A stretch of 64,000 nt of DNA from Muricea muricata (Eukaryota > Cnidaria > Anthozoa > Malacalcyonacea > Plexauridae). This document shows positions 51,760-64,000 of this stretch, piece after piece. A model generated the notes under the pieces. The model was not told the origin of the DNA. It made no database searches and was given only the letters and a program-made list of their open reading frames with translations. Position numbers and translations under genes: made by a program. The stretch covers positions 2,232,001-2,296,000 of the forward strand of contig OY979719.1 in assembly GCA_963855995.1 (NCBI GenBank). The letters are read 5' to 3'. Numbering within the stretch: the stretch's first letter is position 1; each line of letters opens with the position of its first letter.

Positions 51760-54700
51760 CTGTACGAGGTACAGTGGGTTTCGAGAGGAACTGTTATCCG
51801 ATGTAGAAAATGTATCTAATACATGGTGAAAACCAAAAAGTGTTTAAATCATTCAATTGGACTATACCTTCCCTACTCTTTAAATAGAAAGCATTATAAT
51901 TCATTTATTAATGATTAGGTTCTTCTTGGAACACCTTGTATGCCTGGGTCTAATTTTTCAAAAGCTGGTTAGCTTAACCCCAGGTTAACGAGAAAGATTG
52001 AAGGCAAATTTCTTAGCAACTGGTTCAAAAGTTTATAAACATTTCTTCAGAAATCTTTTCTGGATTAATAGTATTTTAGCTTCCAAAGTTTTTAAAGTAG
52101 CGGACGTGTAGAATAAAATTTTAACTAATGGTTAAATTTTAACCAAGGTTAGCGTCAACCCAGCTTTGAAAAACTGCCCGTGAAGACCATTTTCTCTTGT
52201 TACCTTTTGGAAATCTGCTCACGCGGGCGTGACGGGTTTCGTACATCAACATCGTTAGTACACAAACACCGCGGAACGTAGAGCGCATGTGCGAGTCGCT
52301 ATGATATACAAACGAAGAAAAAGGAAAGGAAAAAACAGACCAGTGCAAGGAAACGCCTCCATTTACAGGACTGGGAATTCTACCCATTTTTCCTGGTGTC
52401 AATTACGCCAAGGTATGCTCATGCAGTTGTAATTTGATTGCACTTTTTGATAGAACGTGATGGAAATCACACTATCCCAAGGCTAACTGCACGTGCTGGG
52501 TCCGATTACGACTCGCAATGGGCGCGTAAATTGCAGATTTTAAAGTTTTTGGTGATTGAATAATATGTAACGTAAGGTAACTTTATTTTTACATATAGTT
52601 AGTCGATGTTTATAGAACTTAAGTGAATAATTTTAGTTGTTAGATATACGCGCATTCGATTTTTACAATTTGTAATACAACAATGAAATAAATGTAATTT
52701 TTGAGTAAGAGTAACAGTGACGCAATAAACTTCTAACTTTAATTGACTTGAAGCCCCCCCCCCCCAACGGGCAGAGAATAATTTTATAAAGATAAATAAC
52801 GAATGTCTTACTTCTTCCGCATTTTATCAACGCCTGAAAAATGTCTGCTGAAGAGAGTCAGATGAGTTATATCCTTCATGGAGGATGTTTTCGCGGAATG
52901 ATTTTTCTACCTTTGATTTCTTATAGCCTCATGAAAGTATTCTTACCATGAACATTCATTATTTGTGTAATAGTCTCTATGATTATAATTAGGTTTGCTT
53001 TGAACCAATCAGATATCACCCGTTCCACCAGTTTGATATTGTGCGGTCAATCTCCCAGCGTGAAGGAATGTGATCACATCAGTCGATGATCACTGGCTAT
53101 TTACTGGCAGAAATCTTCGAAGTGAACCTTATAAAACACTGTGGATTTCTAGAAATGAACCAATGCCGTGTTAAGTGAAAGGTATAAAGAAAAATTTAAG
53201 CTATAAATATTCAATGTTTACTCAAAGGAATACTGGTAATCATGTAATTTTAGTCTAAACATGCAGAGCAGAGTTTTTAATACTGAACAGAACTTCGGAA
53301 TTATAAACGTAGGTCCTTTCTTAGGAAGGTTAGTTCTATTTCATTTTTTGTGTGTATTTCTGCATATCTGTTTTTACAGACAAGTTTTGATTCAGACAAG
53401 ATTTGTTTCCAATTTCGTCGACAATATAATAGGCAAGTGGGAAACTCTTCGGTTAACATAGCTTACTAATCCTACTTTAACAGAATTGCCTCTGTAAGAT
53501 CTATGCTGCTATACCTATTTTGATGGTTATTTACGTTTATTTCAGACGTTGAGTTGTCGTAAATGAGATAATATGAGACTAAAATTCGATGGAAATGCGA
53601 CGCTTAAAAGCAGGCCTAAGCTGTATTATTACACGTCAACAGCCAAACGAATTATAATATTCAAGTAAAATATTCTATAGAAAGATTGTTATCTGTTACT
53701 ATGGTATGGATTGAATAAAATGTGCCGTGAAGATACCGCAATTAAACAACACAGTTTTTTCTCGAGTAGATTTATGTTCTAATTTTTTGGCCACTCCGAC
53801 TTGGGTCTATCATCTTTCGCCCGATGGTCATACTGTACACAAATCTTTTTTTTTTTTTTCGTTTTAAAGTCAGAAAGGACGTGTCTTAATCTCCTTGGCT
53901 TGGGCGCTTTAATAATGATTTCGTTTTTTCAAATATTTGAAATTTTATTGTAGCTGTAGCTACAGCTGTAGTCTTCGCATTGGCGTCCTGTGACACCCAA
54001 AACTGAAAGTCATAATCTTGTTGACACGACATGCGAAAAAAACGTGGATAAATTCCGATAAAATATACTTCAATAGAAATATAACGTAAAGTCCTTTAAT
54101 CAGTTAGGGTGGGTTAATAACGTTTACAAAATGATAAACTATCTCACACTGTGTCAGCGCGTTAGTCTGCATGATAATAAATAATTTTGATGGTATCGTG
54201 ACGCTCACAATCAACAAACGTTTAATTAAAATGCAAAGTTACAAATTTATTGAAGATTCATAATTATCCATGATGCATTCGAATTGTAGGAAAGAAGAAG
54301 GAAGGGCTTGAAGGAAGGGCTTGAAGGAAGGCAAACGAACAAAGCGAAACAATGAACCAAATCAACGATATCAACTGATATGGCTTAAAGGTTTTGGTGC
54401 TTAAAATTTCAAAGGTAAAGGCAAATTTAAGCTATAGATCTATAATATTTTACCTTTCGTCACTTTGTGGGGAAGACGAGGCAGTTAAGTAGTTAGAATA
54501 AAACAAAGCAAAGCTTTACAAAGCCATAAATTTTTGCTACTTTGGGCAGATCGGATCGATTTTGGTCTGATAACAGTCAAAATAGATGAACGGGGAACGG
54601 CAGAACAAGTTACAGTAAAATACAATAGACTACATACCTGGAAGCAGGAAGGTACATCATAAACTCCTCCCCCCCTTTCTGGTCTTGTAGTCTGTTGTGG

Positions 54701-57380
54701 TCTAAATGCATACTTGTAATACCACTGGGAACTGTTGAGTCATCTGCCGCAACTGCAGCTATCAACCACAGAGCTTGATTTTTATTCCGTAAATCGTACA
54801 ACTTTTACATAGTTTACTATTGGACTCCATGTGTTGGCAACTTGAGCACTAGCTAATTAACCGCACGGTCTTTTAGAGGATGTCTCCTGTGCAGTTGTAT
54901 CACTGGAGCAAATCATTCAACAATTTTTAATTTTATCATCCACCGCCAGGGGCACCTTATCTGCGTGTCACTTGATGACATGCTCTGCAGCGACTTTTAA
55001 GTATGTAAAGCAAAAAACTTCAGCGTATTTTCACACCATAGTCAGATAAGACAATAAACATCATTTGCTCTAAGTATCCAGTAACTTATATAATGACGAA
55101 AAAGATAGCAGAATTTACATTTTACCAGAATTCATTGCAGCCATTAAGCAAAAACGACTGAAATAAAGATGCCATGAAAAACACCTAATTGAAATATTCC
55201 CGACCACAATGTGTTCTGGTAAATTGTACACTCACCACCTTTTTCGTTACTGTCAATTATCCATCTCCTAACAGACGTTAGAGGTCCTTACGTCCCGCCA
55301 GAGTTAAACAATGAATTGCAATGCAATGTGGGAAAAATTTACCTTAGTTGTATTTATATGCATTAAAAACCGCATGGCGTAAATACTTCTAAGGTCTATT
55401 GACAATTGCAAAGCATTTATGGATTATTTGGAACAATGTAGAACACTTGCCAAAAACCCAATGCAGTTCAAATTGAAATTCAAAAGTTATTTGCACTATT
55501 TCTTGAATGTCACATGACCGGACATTCGCTATCTTACTTAATTGTACTGTCCCTCCAAATAATTCATGCATGCTTTGCAATCTCGATTAAGAATTGCAGT
55601 CGAAATACATGAACCTTTCTGGTTCTATAGTCTGTTGTAATTTACTGTAACTTGTTCTGTCACAGCGGTTGCTGATTTATTGGCAAATACCATGATTGAA
55701 GCATAAAAATTTATTTTGGTATTTGGCACTAAATCGGTACTACAAGTTACAGCAGAATTCCATTCTTCATTTTCTGCACCGTCCACAGAAGATCTTGCGC
55801 ACACATTTTTTGGCCACGTCCTGGCCACCCCTATTGGCAGCACAACTCGAGTGAACCTACTGTTTATTACCCCTAGTCTACTGTAAGTTAGATGTACAAC
55901 ATTGACCGAAAACAGGATGTAAATTCAGGCTTATGTTGTGTTTCTCTCCTGCCTGACCTTACATTTCTGAAATCTATCTAAAGAAAAAATGTTTGGCATT
56001 ATCTGTATCCTTGTACACCTCTCGGCCTGGGTTGATTGTGAATATTTTAGTTTAAGTTGCATTCGAAATCATTCCTCCTCCTTGAGCAGGAAATTGTTGA
56101 GTAAACTAGCTACAGGTTAAAAGGTTGAAATAAAAGTGCATGACATTTAACGCTCGACGTTTGTAAGTACGTGTGTGTGTGTGTCGTAACTACGTATGTG
56201 TGTGTGTTTTAAGTAGGTATGTGTGTGATATAAATGACATGCGTGCGTTAGGGACCATGCAAAATTTGTTATTATACGAGGCCGGAACAAAAAAGGATGG
56301 GACAAATACTTGTTTAGCCTGTGCACAGACCTAAATCAGAATGATTAAGGTCTGTGAATACTTGAAAGATTTCTTGTCCATGCATAAATTAAATCTCAAG
56401 TTTTCAAGAATTAATTTATGCAACATTGTAATATAATACATCAAGAAAATTTTCAATTTCCATTTTTTCCTGTAAAATATCTCTACGACAAATTGCACTA
56501 GAAGCAAACATTTGCAATGTAAACCTAGAATATTGGCTCTCGGTCAGGACAAGTAATCCTTTCTTTTCGAGTTAGGTTTGTATAATGGGGCACATACTTG
56601 TTTTGAGTTGCGTAGAAGCGAGGCACAAATATTTTTCTGTCTTATAGAGGCGAAGTATACATTTTTCGACACTACCTAGCCAATGAAATAAACATGCACA
56701 TGTGCAAGAAGGTGGCTACTTTTTTAGTAGCACTCGACAATAGATCGTAATATAATAAAATGTCCACCAGAAAACGCACCTATTCACTACTGCGAACCAA
56801 ATTCAAAAGAATTTACACTCTAAAAAGCGTTTATGGAGGCTGATCTATATGCAGCGTGATGATATGACATTTTATAAATACGTGACCATATAGAGATCAG
56901 TATAGAGATTACATCTGAGAAACTGAACGTACTTTTATTAGTGTAAAAAGGTACTTGTTCCACCATTCTTTCAGTACAGGCTTTCGTTTACGGTAGCGGG
57001 GAAGCAACTTTTTTAGTAAAGCTGAAAGCGGATATAGAGATTGTTATCCCACCAACTTTGGTTTTTTCTAACATTGAAAATTGATCTGCTCCAGCCACGG
57101 GGTACAATAAATTTGGTACGGTCACTTGCGCATTTATAGGTCTACATAAACTTTAAAGTTTGACATAAGCATTAAACAGGTTTGTGAGTTAAGTTTTAAA
57201 ACCCAAATCTTTCGGTTGCTCGTAAATTTCCTGCAAGAGCCGCTTGCGTTTTCGTTTCTGCAAACGTTTTATACAGCTAGAGAATGTTGTAGATTTTGAT
57301 AAATGCCTGAAGTGTAAACTGGCGTAAAATCCTATCTTAATACAACAAATTATGCTTTTCTTTGTTTACAGGATTATAAT
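51760..57380 (+). other. Intergenic region between gene 2 and gene 3
   Basis: No family exon. 51760-54230 is unique, AT-rich sequence with poly-C/G runs and small non-conserved ORFs. 54240-54800 matches 28480-29240, and 55430-57380 matches the flanks upstream of gene 2 and A2, ending in an acceptor (TTTACAG) just before ATG 57395. Confidence 0.6.
56302..56589. mobile_element. Unclassified 288-bp insertion in gene 3 flank
   Basis: The gene 2 flank reads straight through AAAGGATGGGGCACATAC (~31440). Here 288 bases intervene between two ATGGG copies (56297-56301 and 56585-56589), consistent with a 5-base duplication. It contains an AGACCT/AGGTCT hairpin; no ends are recognised. Confidence 0.5.
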
Positions 57381-57394
57381 ACCACTGTACAGTT

Positions 57395-58745
57395 ATGACT
57401 GAACGACCTTTGTTTACTGTGGACCCAGGAGAATCAGACACAGCAACCAAACGTGACAAAGAGAGAAATGTTGATAAGTCGATAAAAATTGCTAAATCTA
57501 AGACATTTTCAAACCACCCTATTGTGCTCCGGCGACTCGCCGATCGTTCCTCTGGAAAGAGTCAGCCAACTGGTCTGCCATCTGATTTTCTTCATTGCTA
57601 TCAGAAGGGAGAACTGAATCTTTCTGGCAAACATCTAAACCCTTCAGCGCTATTTTCTTTGATATGTTCGTATGGGGATGATTTAAAAAGGGTAGATTTA
57701 TCTGGTTGTGACCTGTCCTGCGTAGATTTGAGATGTTTGAAACGTTTGAGTGGACTGGAAAAATTGAACCTGTCTAATAACCCTCTGTGGCGTTTAGATT
57801 TAGAATTTTTGGAACATATGCAGTATAGTTTGAAAAAGTTAGATTTATCTGGTTGTGACCTGCTCTACCGAAATTTGGAATATTTGAAATGTTTGAGTGG
57901 ACTGGAAGAATTGAACCTGTCTAATAACCCTCTACGCCATTTAGATTTAGAATTTTTGAAACATATGCAGTATAGTTTGAAAAAGTTAGATTTATCTGGT
58001 TGTGACCTGATCGACCTAGATTGGAGATGTTTGGAACGTTTGAGTGGACTGGAAGAATTGAACCTGTCTAATAACCCTCTGCGTGATTTAGATTTAGAAT
58101 TTTTGGAACATATGCAGTATAGTTTGAAAAAGTTAGATTTATCTGGTTGTCATCTGGAGTACAAAGATTGGAGATGTTTGGAACGTTTGAGTGGACTGGA
58201 AGAATTGAACCTGTCTAATAACCCTCTGCGTGATTTAGATTTAGAATTTTTGGAACATATGCAGTATAGTTTGAAAAAGTTAGATTTATCTGGTTGTGGC
58301 GTTACAGGCCAACATCTGGCAGGTCAGAAATATTCGCATAGACTGGAAGATTTGAACCTATCTAACAATCCTCTGCACAGTATTAAATTATATAGTTCGA
58401 AATCTATGCCTGATTTAAGAACGTTAGATATATCTGGTTGTGGTCTTACAGACAAAGATCTGAAAGATTTTGCACTTTGGGATGGAGTGGAAGAATTGAA
58501 CTTATCCAACAATCCTTTAAGTCATATGTTGCAATATCCGAAAAACTTGAGAAAGTTGAATTTGTCTGGTTGTTGCCTTTCTAAATGGCCCTCTGGTTTG
58601 GAGGAATGCAGCAGCCTGGAAGAGCTGGATTTGTCCAACAATTCCTTTGGCCATCAACTAGAAAACCTCCCACCCAGTGTTTCAAGGTTGTCCAATCTAA
58701 ACAGAATCATGTTTGAAGATGCTGTTTATACGAAGAATAATAAAG
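57395..58745 (+). CDS. LRR exon of gene 3
   Basis: 450 residues with the same head (MTERPLFTVDPGE) and the same cap as gene 2. It has four 49-residue double-LRR units instead of six, and they differ at exposed positions after LDLSGC (DLSCVD, DLLYRN, DLIDLD, HLEYKD) while the Leu/Asn framework is constant. Donor AAAG|GTTAGA. Confidence 0.9.
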
Positions 58746-61700
58746 GTTAGAGATCGATTCTTAGTCGTGCAACTCCATAACTGATTCATGAATAGGCTTT
58801 TCATGGGTAGAAATCTTTCCAATTTTTGTACTGTCTACTCGTGTATTCATCAAAGTAGTAAGATCTAAAGGTTGCTGTAAGTCCTCTAATATTTTGTCTC
58901 AAAACACAAAGAAGCAAGGAATTTAAAATGTTGGCAATGTCTTTTGTACGTTTTTAAACCTTTACTTCCTAACAGGAATGTGTCGTCTTAACATTTTTAA
59001 TTTTATTGTTAATACTTTCCGGCTATGGCTCTGTCTGACTCACCGGTGTAGATGGCATGTGTGATTCCAAATGTGCATTTTATTCAATCTAGATGGAATA
59101 AACAGAAAGAATAAGTTTCATATTAAACTGTACTGTGGATTGAAATAAAAAAAATCAACTATTTTTTTTCCTTTTTCTAGTTTGGACCGTAGAAAAGCGA
59201 AAAGGTATCATTTAATTTTTTCTTTGTTTTTTGAAGCATTTTGTTTTATCAAACATTTTGGTCATCAACAAATTATTTATTGGCAGTATAGTGAAATTAG
59301 TAAACCACATAAAGTAGCGTCATTCTATTGCATTGATAAACATTCTCGTGTTTTGGTCGCATGCAGTGATATATACACATGCAACACATGCACATGAAAA
59401 GTATATGATAAGGTAATATGATTTTAATTTAGATTTTGGTACCTACCACACACAACATACAGTATATATTTTCTGGATATCTTAGGCATGACATGAACAA
59501 GAGACTGATGAAGGTCTTAATAAAATTACGAACATATAGAAATTTTGTTGTTGCGTCAATCAACATTTGTGAAAAGAATATTAATAGCCTAATCTTGATA
59601 AAATTTTTATGGTTTCGATGCTGTTTGGTAAATAAATATATGCGTGCATGTGGTTATGAAAACGTTAATGTTTCGTGTATATATTTTGCTATTACAGATG
59701 TTATGCCTGCTTCTTGTGCATTTCCTTCAACTATCTTCAATAGTGGAAGGCTGTCCCAAATGTGGCACTATCCTACTTTGGAGCGGACTTCTGAATTCAG
59801 ACGAACAAGAAATTTGAAAACGCTCACTTTTGAAACTTATAATTCCATGTGTAAGTATGACAAGCTTGAATAAAATATTCTTTTGCTACTCGTTATTTAT
59901 GGAGGAATAGATAACGATTAGAGTTGCTAGTTGTAGTTACAGCATTTTCAATATTAAATATACTGGCATGGTTCTTTGCTAAAAATTAGTAATATCATGC
60001 ATTTCCCAGATTCGGGTGGCATTTGTACTTGCACTGCGGACGGAAGTTCGATATTTACTTGTTCTTCGTGGAAAAACGTCCGAGATGAAATCTACTGCCA
60101 TTGTTGTTGCGGTTTCAGCATCGACGCGATTGCAGTGGAAGATTAGACAGCTTATAAAATAATTTCAAAAAGTTCAAGGCTAAAAAAAATACGACATCAC
60201 ATGCGCTATACGTTTGAATTTTGAAATAAAAAAGAAACATTCTTTTCACACGTGAACCTGTATGTATTTTTTTTATTATTTCGTTACTACCGGCCTGTTT
60301 AGTTGTGTATTAAGCTGCGATTTATGGACAATATAGACGAAAATTTGATCGTCTTAAACGCGCAAGTGCATAAACAATAGTTGCGTGATCATTTGTCGTT
60401 GATAAATTTTCTGATCTGAGTGGCTAGAATTGTTATTAGTTTCTCATCAAAGACTCCCAAGTCCCAAAACTTTATAGATTTTATTCATATATACCTTCAT
60501 GCTATACATATTGTCTTTTTTTGCTGTAGATTTTAGCATGCAAATTGTATGTCAACTGGTCAGCAGCAACGTAACCGAATATTTTGTAGAACTAACGTAT
60601 ACTGCAAAAGAGCGCCTGTCAGAAATTTTTCGTCGTTTGGGTGAAATTGATTCACAATCAAGTTTGGTACATGAAAATGTCCTTCATCTAAAGAGATATC
60701 TTTCCTGCCTGATATCATATTACTTCCTCGATGATGTTGAGTACAAATCCGAAGTTTCTTACGATAACGTGAGGGAAGTTTTTCTAAACAAATCGTCACC
60801 TATAGCTGATCGAGTACTTGCTGTGAAACTGGTGATTATGATAAAAATCCTTCAGAATTTAACCAAGCCAGAAGATGCAGTTCTTCATTGCTTACATTGG
60901 TTACAAAAGCTTCACAAAGTGTATTCTCTTTCGGTTAATGAGACGGAGACGACATTTCCCGCAGGTGGTGAATTATTTAAATTTACCGAGTGCGTTCTCG
61001 GTATGAATAAGATCTTGTTTCAGTTTGTCCAAATGTTTTCAAAACCACCACCATCTGATCAAGACTGGCCATGCACGATAAAACTGGATGATCAAATTTA
61101 CAACCCTTTAATCAACGGGCAGTATTTGAAACAAAGACTAACTGACGGAGACAAGGCAGCATCCAGTATAAAGTTGGATATGGATGAAGAATTGGACGAT
61201 CCAGTCACTCTTTTAGAAGACCCATTATCTCGCTTGGAAGAGCATAGTATACCAATTATAGAAGCTTGCCATAATGGCAGGTATGTACAGTATTAATCCT
61301 TAATTAACCTTTATCAAGACTTTTTTTAAACTCTTAATAAAACTTTATAAAACTCTGAATCACTTTTTTAATCATTGGTTTGTGATTACTGAAATAATGA
61401 TTAAAGGGAAATAGGAACAAAAATTTTTATTGTCTCATTTGAAAGAGACTCTAAAAATAATATGTAGAAGTCTTTTACAAAATTTTTGTATCTATTTTAC
61501 TTTTGGAGATATTGTTACCTGAATAATCGAACTGTCCGTCATCTTGGATTAATTTTTAACCTCATTAACAATGTTTTAGTGACGTCACAACAGGGATAAG
61601 CCATTCAAAGCTTCTCCTAAATACTTACCACCAATAAAATATGTGTGAAACCTTTTCAGTCCGTGCTGAAATCCGAAACACTTACCATGTGTGTGGTTAA

Positions 61701-64000
61701 TGAAGAAGATTAATCATTGTGTCGTAAGAAAAGAAAATTGCGTGACCCCAGTTGTGACGTATCATGCATATGTACAAATATCCAAGATGGCGGACAACTA
61801 AAGATTTCAAGTCAAAATATCTCACCAAATAAGGCAGATATAAAAATTCTGTAATAGACTTCTGTATATTGTTTTGGAGTCTCTTTCAAATAAGACGATA
61901 AAAAATTTTGTTTCCATTTCCCTTTAAGTACCAAATACGGCGTTCTGATTGGTTGAATGTATTTAATGCGTCCGAGTGTTAGAATTTACGATCGCGACTG
62001 GGTGCGGACATGCAAACTGCTTGACTGACTTCCAAAAGCCTGATCAAAGATGGCTGAAAGTATGAGAGTGTTTTCTCATGAATTCGACTGTTGATCAGTA
62101 TTTTGACCTGAATATATGTGCAAATTCCTGTCATACTTATCCGATAGTGTTTAACGACTTTGTCATTTCGTATAATCCCGTATATATACATCATGTGCAG
62201 CTATAATCAATAAGCAAACTGTCTATTGAGTCAATTGCAATAATCGGATGCATTTGATACATCAGGTTAAGCAATCCAGTGAGTGAGAGCTGCATGCGCG
62301 AGAGGGTATTGTAGTGGAAGTCAAATTTGAACTTCCCGTATATTATTAATACGTGAATTTATAGCGCACATTTTAAAATACGGCCAGTAGGAAGCTGGTT
62401 CAGATTTCAGGTGCGATTCTCTACTTCTAAAATGTGCGAATTAGTGCTAACTGCATGATTCCGATGTAAAGATTTGTTTACATCCTCCGAAGCTCAAAAG
62501 AGAAAATCGTAGCAGAATCTTTAAAAAAATCACAGGTGTATAAATGCGCTGTTAAAGTTAGCTAAGTCGAGTTTGTATTATATAATGTTTGCGAAAGAAA
62601 TAGTAAATTCGTGGACGATGCACCAACTTTTTGTATCAATTTAAGCATAGTTTTGAAAAATAATGTGAAATTAATTTTCTAAATTCAGCCATTTCATATG
62701 AGTCACGATTTAGGGGTTGTTACTATTTTTAGATTCTCAGAATTCGGATTAGGGTTAGGATTGGGGTAGGATTAGGATTAAGACTCAGTTAAAGGTTAGG
62801 ATTGGGATTTAGATTATGGTTAGAGATAGGTTTAGGGTTAGGATTGGGATTAAGATTAGGATTTTGGTTAGGATTATAATACATAAAGTCTAAAAATAGA
62901 AACAACCCCTAAAACGTGACAGGTACAATCCATTTACACGCTGCATGCTTGCATTTCAAAACTTATGCTTAATTGCTCACTTTATGTTGTTGTATTATTT
63001 TTGTTTAGCATCACTTTGAACGAGGAAGCTGGATGTTTTCATGTCCCCGTAGCAAGTGCCTTCCTCGTTGTTCCACGTTGGGCAGTCTGTTTCACAAAAA
63101 CTCTAACATGTAGTCGAGTGAAGTATAGTGATTGCAAAGTAAAGCCAAGAGAAGGAGAATTTTTTGTAAGCCGGATCCTTAAAATGAAACCAGAGGGCGT
63201 GGTTTTTGATGAACCTGTGACAGTCCTTCTATCCCACTCGCTCTACGAGGATCAGGATTTTCTAGATTTTTACGAGTTGGTCATTGAAAACGTAGGCCCA
63301 GTTGGATTGCAAGACTTGAAGACAGAACGAATAAGCTCTATTGAAGGTATGGATTCTAAACTTAAGATCATTATATTAAATAAAGCTTATTAAAATTATC
63401 TCGGTCGTTCTCGCTCATAGACCTTTCATCGGCGGTAGTGATCTGGTTTATTTTCGAGATTAGTTCTTCCTAGTTGAACACAGCTGGGTTAGAACTTGGC
63501 TAGGCTTAAGTAACTGTAAAACTCTTACAGTCGTTATGCTAGGTGTACTATACTACATGGTGTTGACGATTTTTTAGATATACCAAAACAAATACGTAAT
63601 CCAGAGTTATTGGTTAATTACTTGCCAATGGTCAAAGCTACCATACATGGCTCTTGTACCTTGGTTGCAGCAACACGAGTTAGGTCCCATCAGATTTTTA
63701 TACCAACAAACAGAAGTTACACCTTTTCGAAACAGTATGGAGAAAATACACAACTAAATATCACTTTCCCAGCTGGAGTCACGGAGGATATACAAAGTTT
63801 GAACGTTCAGGTATGAACGGAAATTTTGCTTATCGACAATTTAGCAAAAGCCATATTTAGGTAAATATTGTGTTCTATTCCAGGTATTTCCAGCTGATGC
63901 TGTTTTAAACAAAGATGTCCATTTGGATAAAAATCTTGTTTGTGCACCTGTGTTCAAAGTTTCTGGTCAGACGACTCCATTCCTCGAAGCCGTTCATGTC
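57395..64000 (+). CDS. Gene 3 (3' end off window): LRR-helical-ZU5 paralogue
   Basis: Exons 57395-58745, 59698-59850, 60530-61280, 63009-63346, 63578-63810 and 63894 onward, cut by the window edge inside the second ZU5. All phases match gene 2. It has a single exon a and no exon b. The unit period from gene 2 to gene 3 is 25,098 bases, start codon to start codon. The remaining module and C-terminus presumably lie to the right. Confidence 0.82.
59698..59850 (+). CDS. Exon a of gene 3
   Basis: 153 bases, phase 1-1, almost identical to 34921-35073 (VMPASCAFPSTIFNSGRL, ending TFETYNSM). Confidence 0.75.
60530..61280 (+). CDS. Helical domain exon, gene 3
   Basis: 751 bases, phase 1-2. The core matches genes 1 and 2; the N-terminal ~40 residues and the acidic tail carry most changes. 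Ends IIEACHNGR with donor GTATGT. Confidence 0.88.
61405..61923. mobile_element. TTAA-flanked MITE, 519 bp
   Basis: Ends AGGGAAAT and ATTTCCCT with ~75-base inverted arms (GTCTCATTTGAAAGAGACTC against its complement), flanked by TTAA at 61401-61404 and 61924-61927. Gene 1 has an uninterrupted GATTAAGTAC at the same place (2861-2870). piggyBac-like target choice; no transposase. Confidence 0.88.
62702..62920. mobile_element. Foldback element with TTAGG-rich interior
   Basis: GTCACGATTTAGGGGTTGTT and AACAACCCCTAAAACGTGAC are inverted arms (about 31 bases). Between them is a strand-biased, degenerate array of GGTTAGGATT/GGGATTAAG-type units. The matching gene 2 intron (~39710) lacks it. CCATTT occurs on both sides (62690, 62930), a possible duplication. 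Confidence 0.7.
63009..64000 (+). CDS. ZU5 and second ZU5 exons of gene 3 (partial)
   Basis: 63009-63346 (ZU5, 338 bases, one codon shorter than gene 1), 63578-63810 (starts DIPKQIRNPELLVNYL) and 63894 to the edge (VFPADAVLNKDVHLDKNLV). Confidence 0.85.

Noticed and set aside
62744..62880. True telomere or chromosome end
   Set aside because: The array is degenerate, ~140 bases long, enclosed in inverted repeats and inside an intron.

Overview
This is a eukaryotic (metazoan) genomic window. Its genes are split by introns with GT-AG junctions, the intergenic DNA is AT-rich, and there are many short inverted-repeat DNA transposons, a Tc1/mariner relic and a Penelope-like retroelement fragment. 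Nothing bacterial or organellar is visible. The domain mix and the repeat families suit an early-branching marine invertebrate, with a cnidarian my best guess, but the sequence alone does not settle the species. All recognisable host genes lie on the + strand and belong to one tandemly duplicated family. The full unit has, in exon order: an LRR exon; one or two 51-residue exons; a ~250-residue helical exon of no family I recognise; a ZU5 exon; two exons for a second ZU5-like domain; two exons resembling the UPA domain; linkers; a second ZU5-ZU5-UPA module; short Lys/Pro/Ser linker exons; and a large exon with a Gly/Ala-rich hydrophobic segment and C-terminal pentapeptide repeats. LRR-ZU5-ZU5-UPA is the layout of PIDD1 (LRDD), but no death domain is visible: the hydrophobic/pentapeptide exon sits where it would be. 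Layout: 1-17304, gene 1, whose LRR exon lies off the left edge; 19381-27331, gene A2, a one-module copy without LRR or helical domain; 32297-51756, gene 2, complete, with exon phases closing to a predicted 2706-residue protein; 57395-64000, gene 3, cut by the right edge. Matching exons differ in length only by multiples of three and splice phases agree throughout, which is strong evidence that they are coding. The spacers 17310-19300, 26840-32290 and 51760-57390 share duplicated 5'-flank DNA, so flank and gene were copied together. The paralogous copies also act as empty-site controls, so several transposon insertions can be dated relative to the duplications and their target-site duplications read directly. 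The genes look like a rapidly evolving receptor or scaffold family: LRRs for recognition, ZU5-UPA modules for regulated signalling, and a C-terminal membrane-active or scaffold domain. An innate-immune role is inference.
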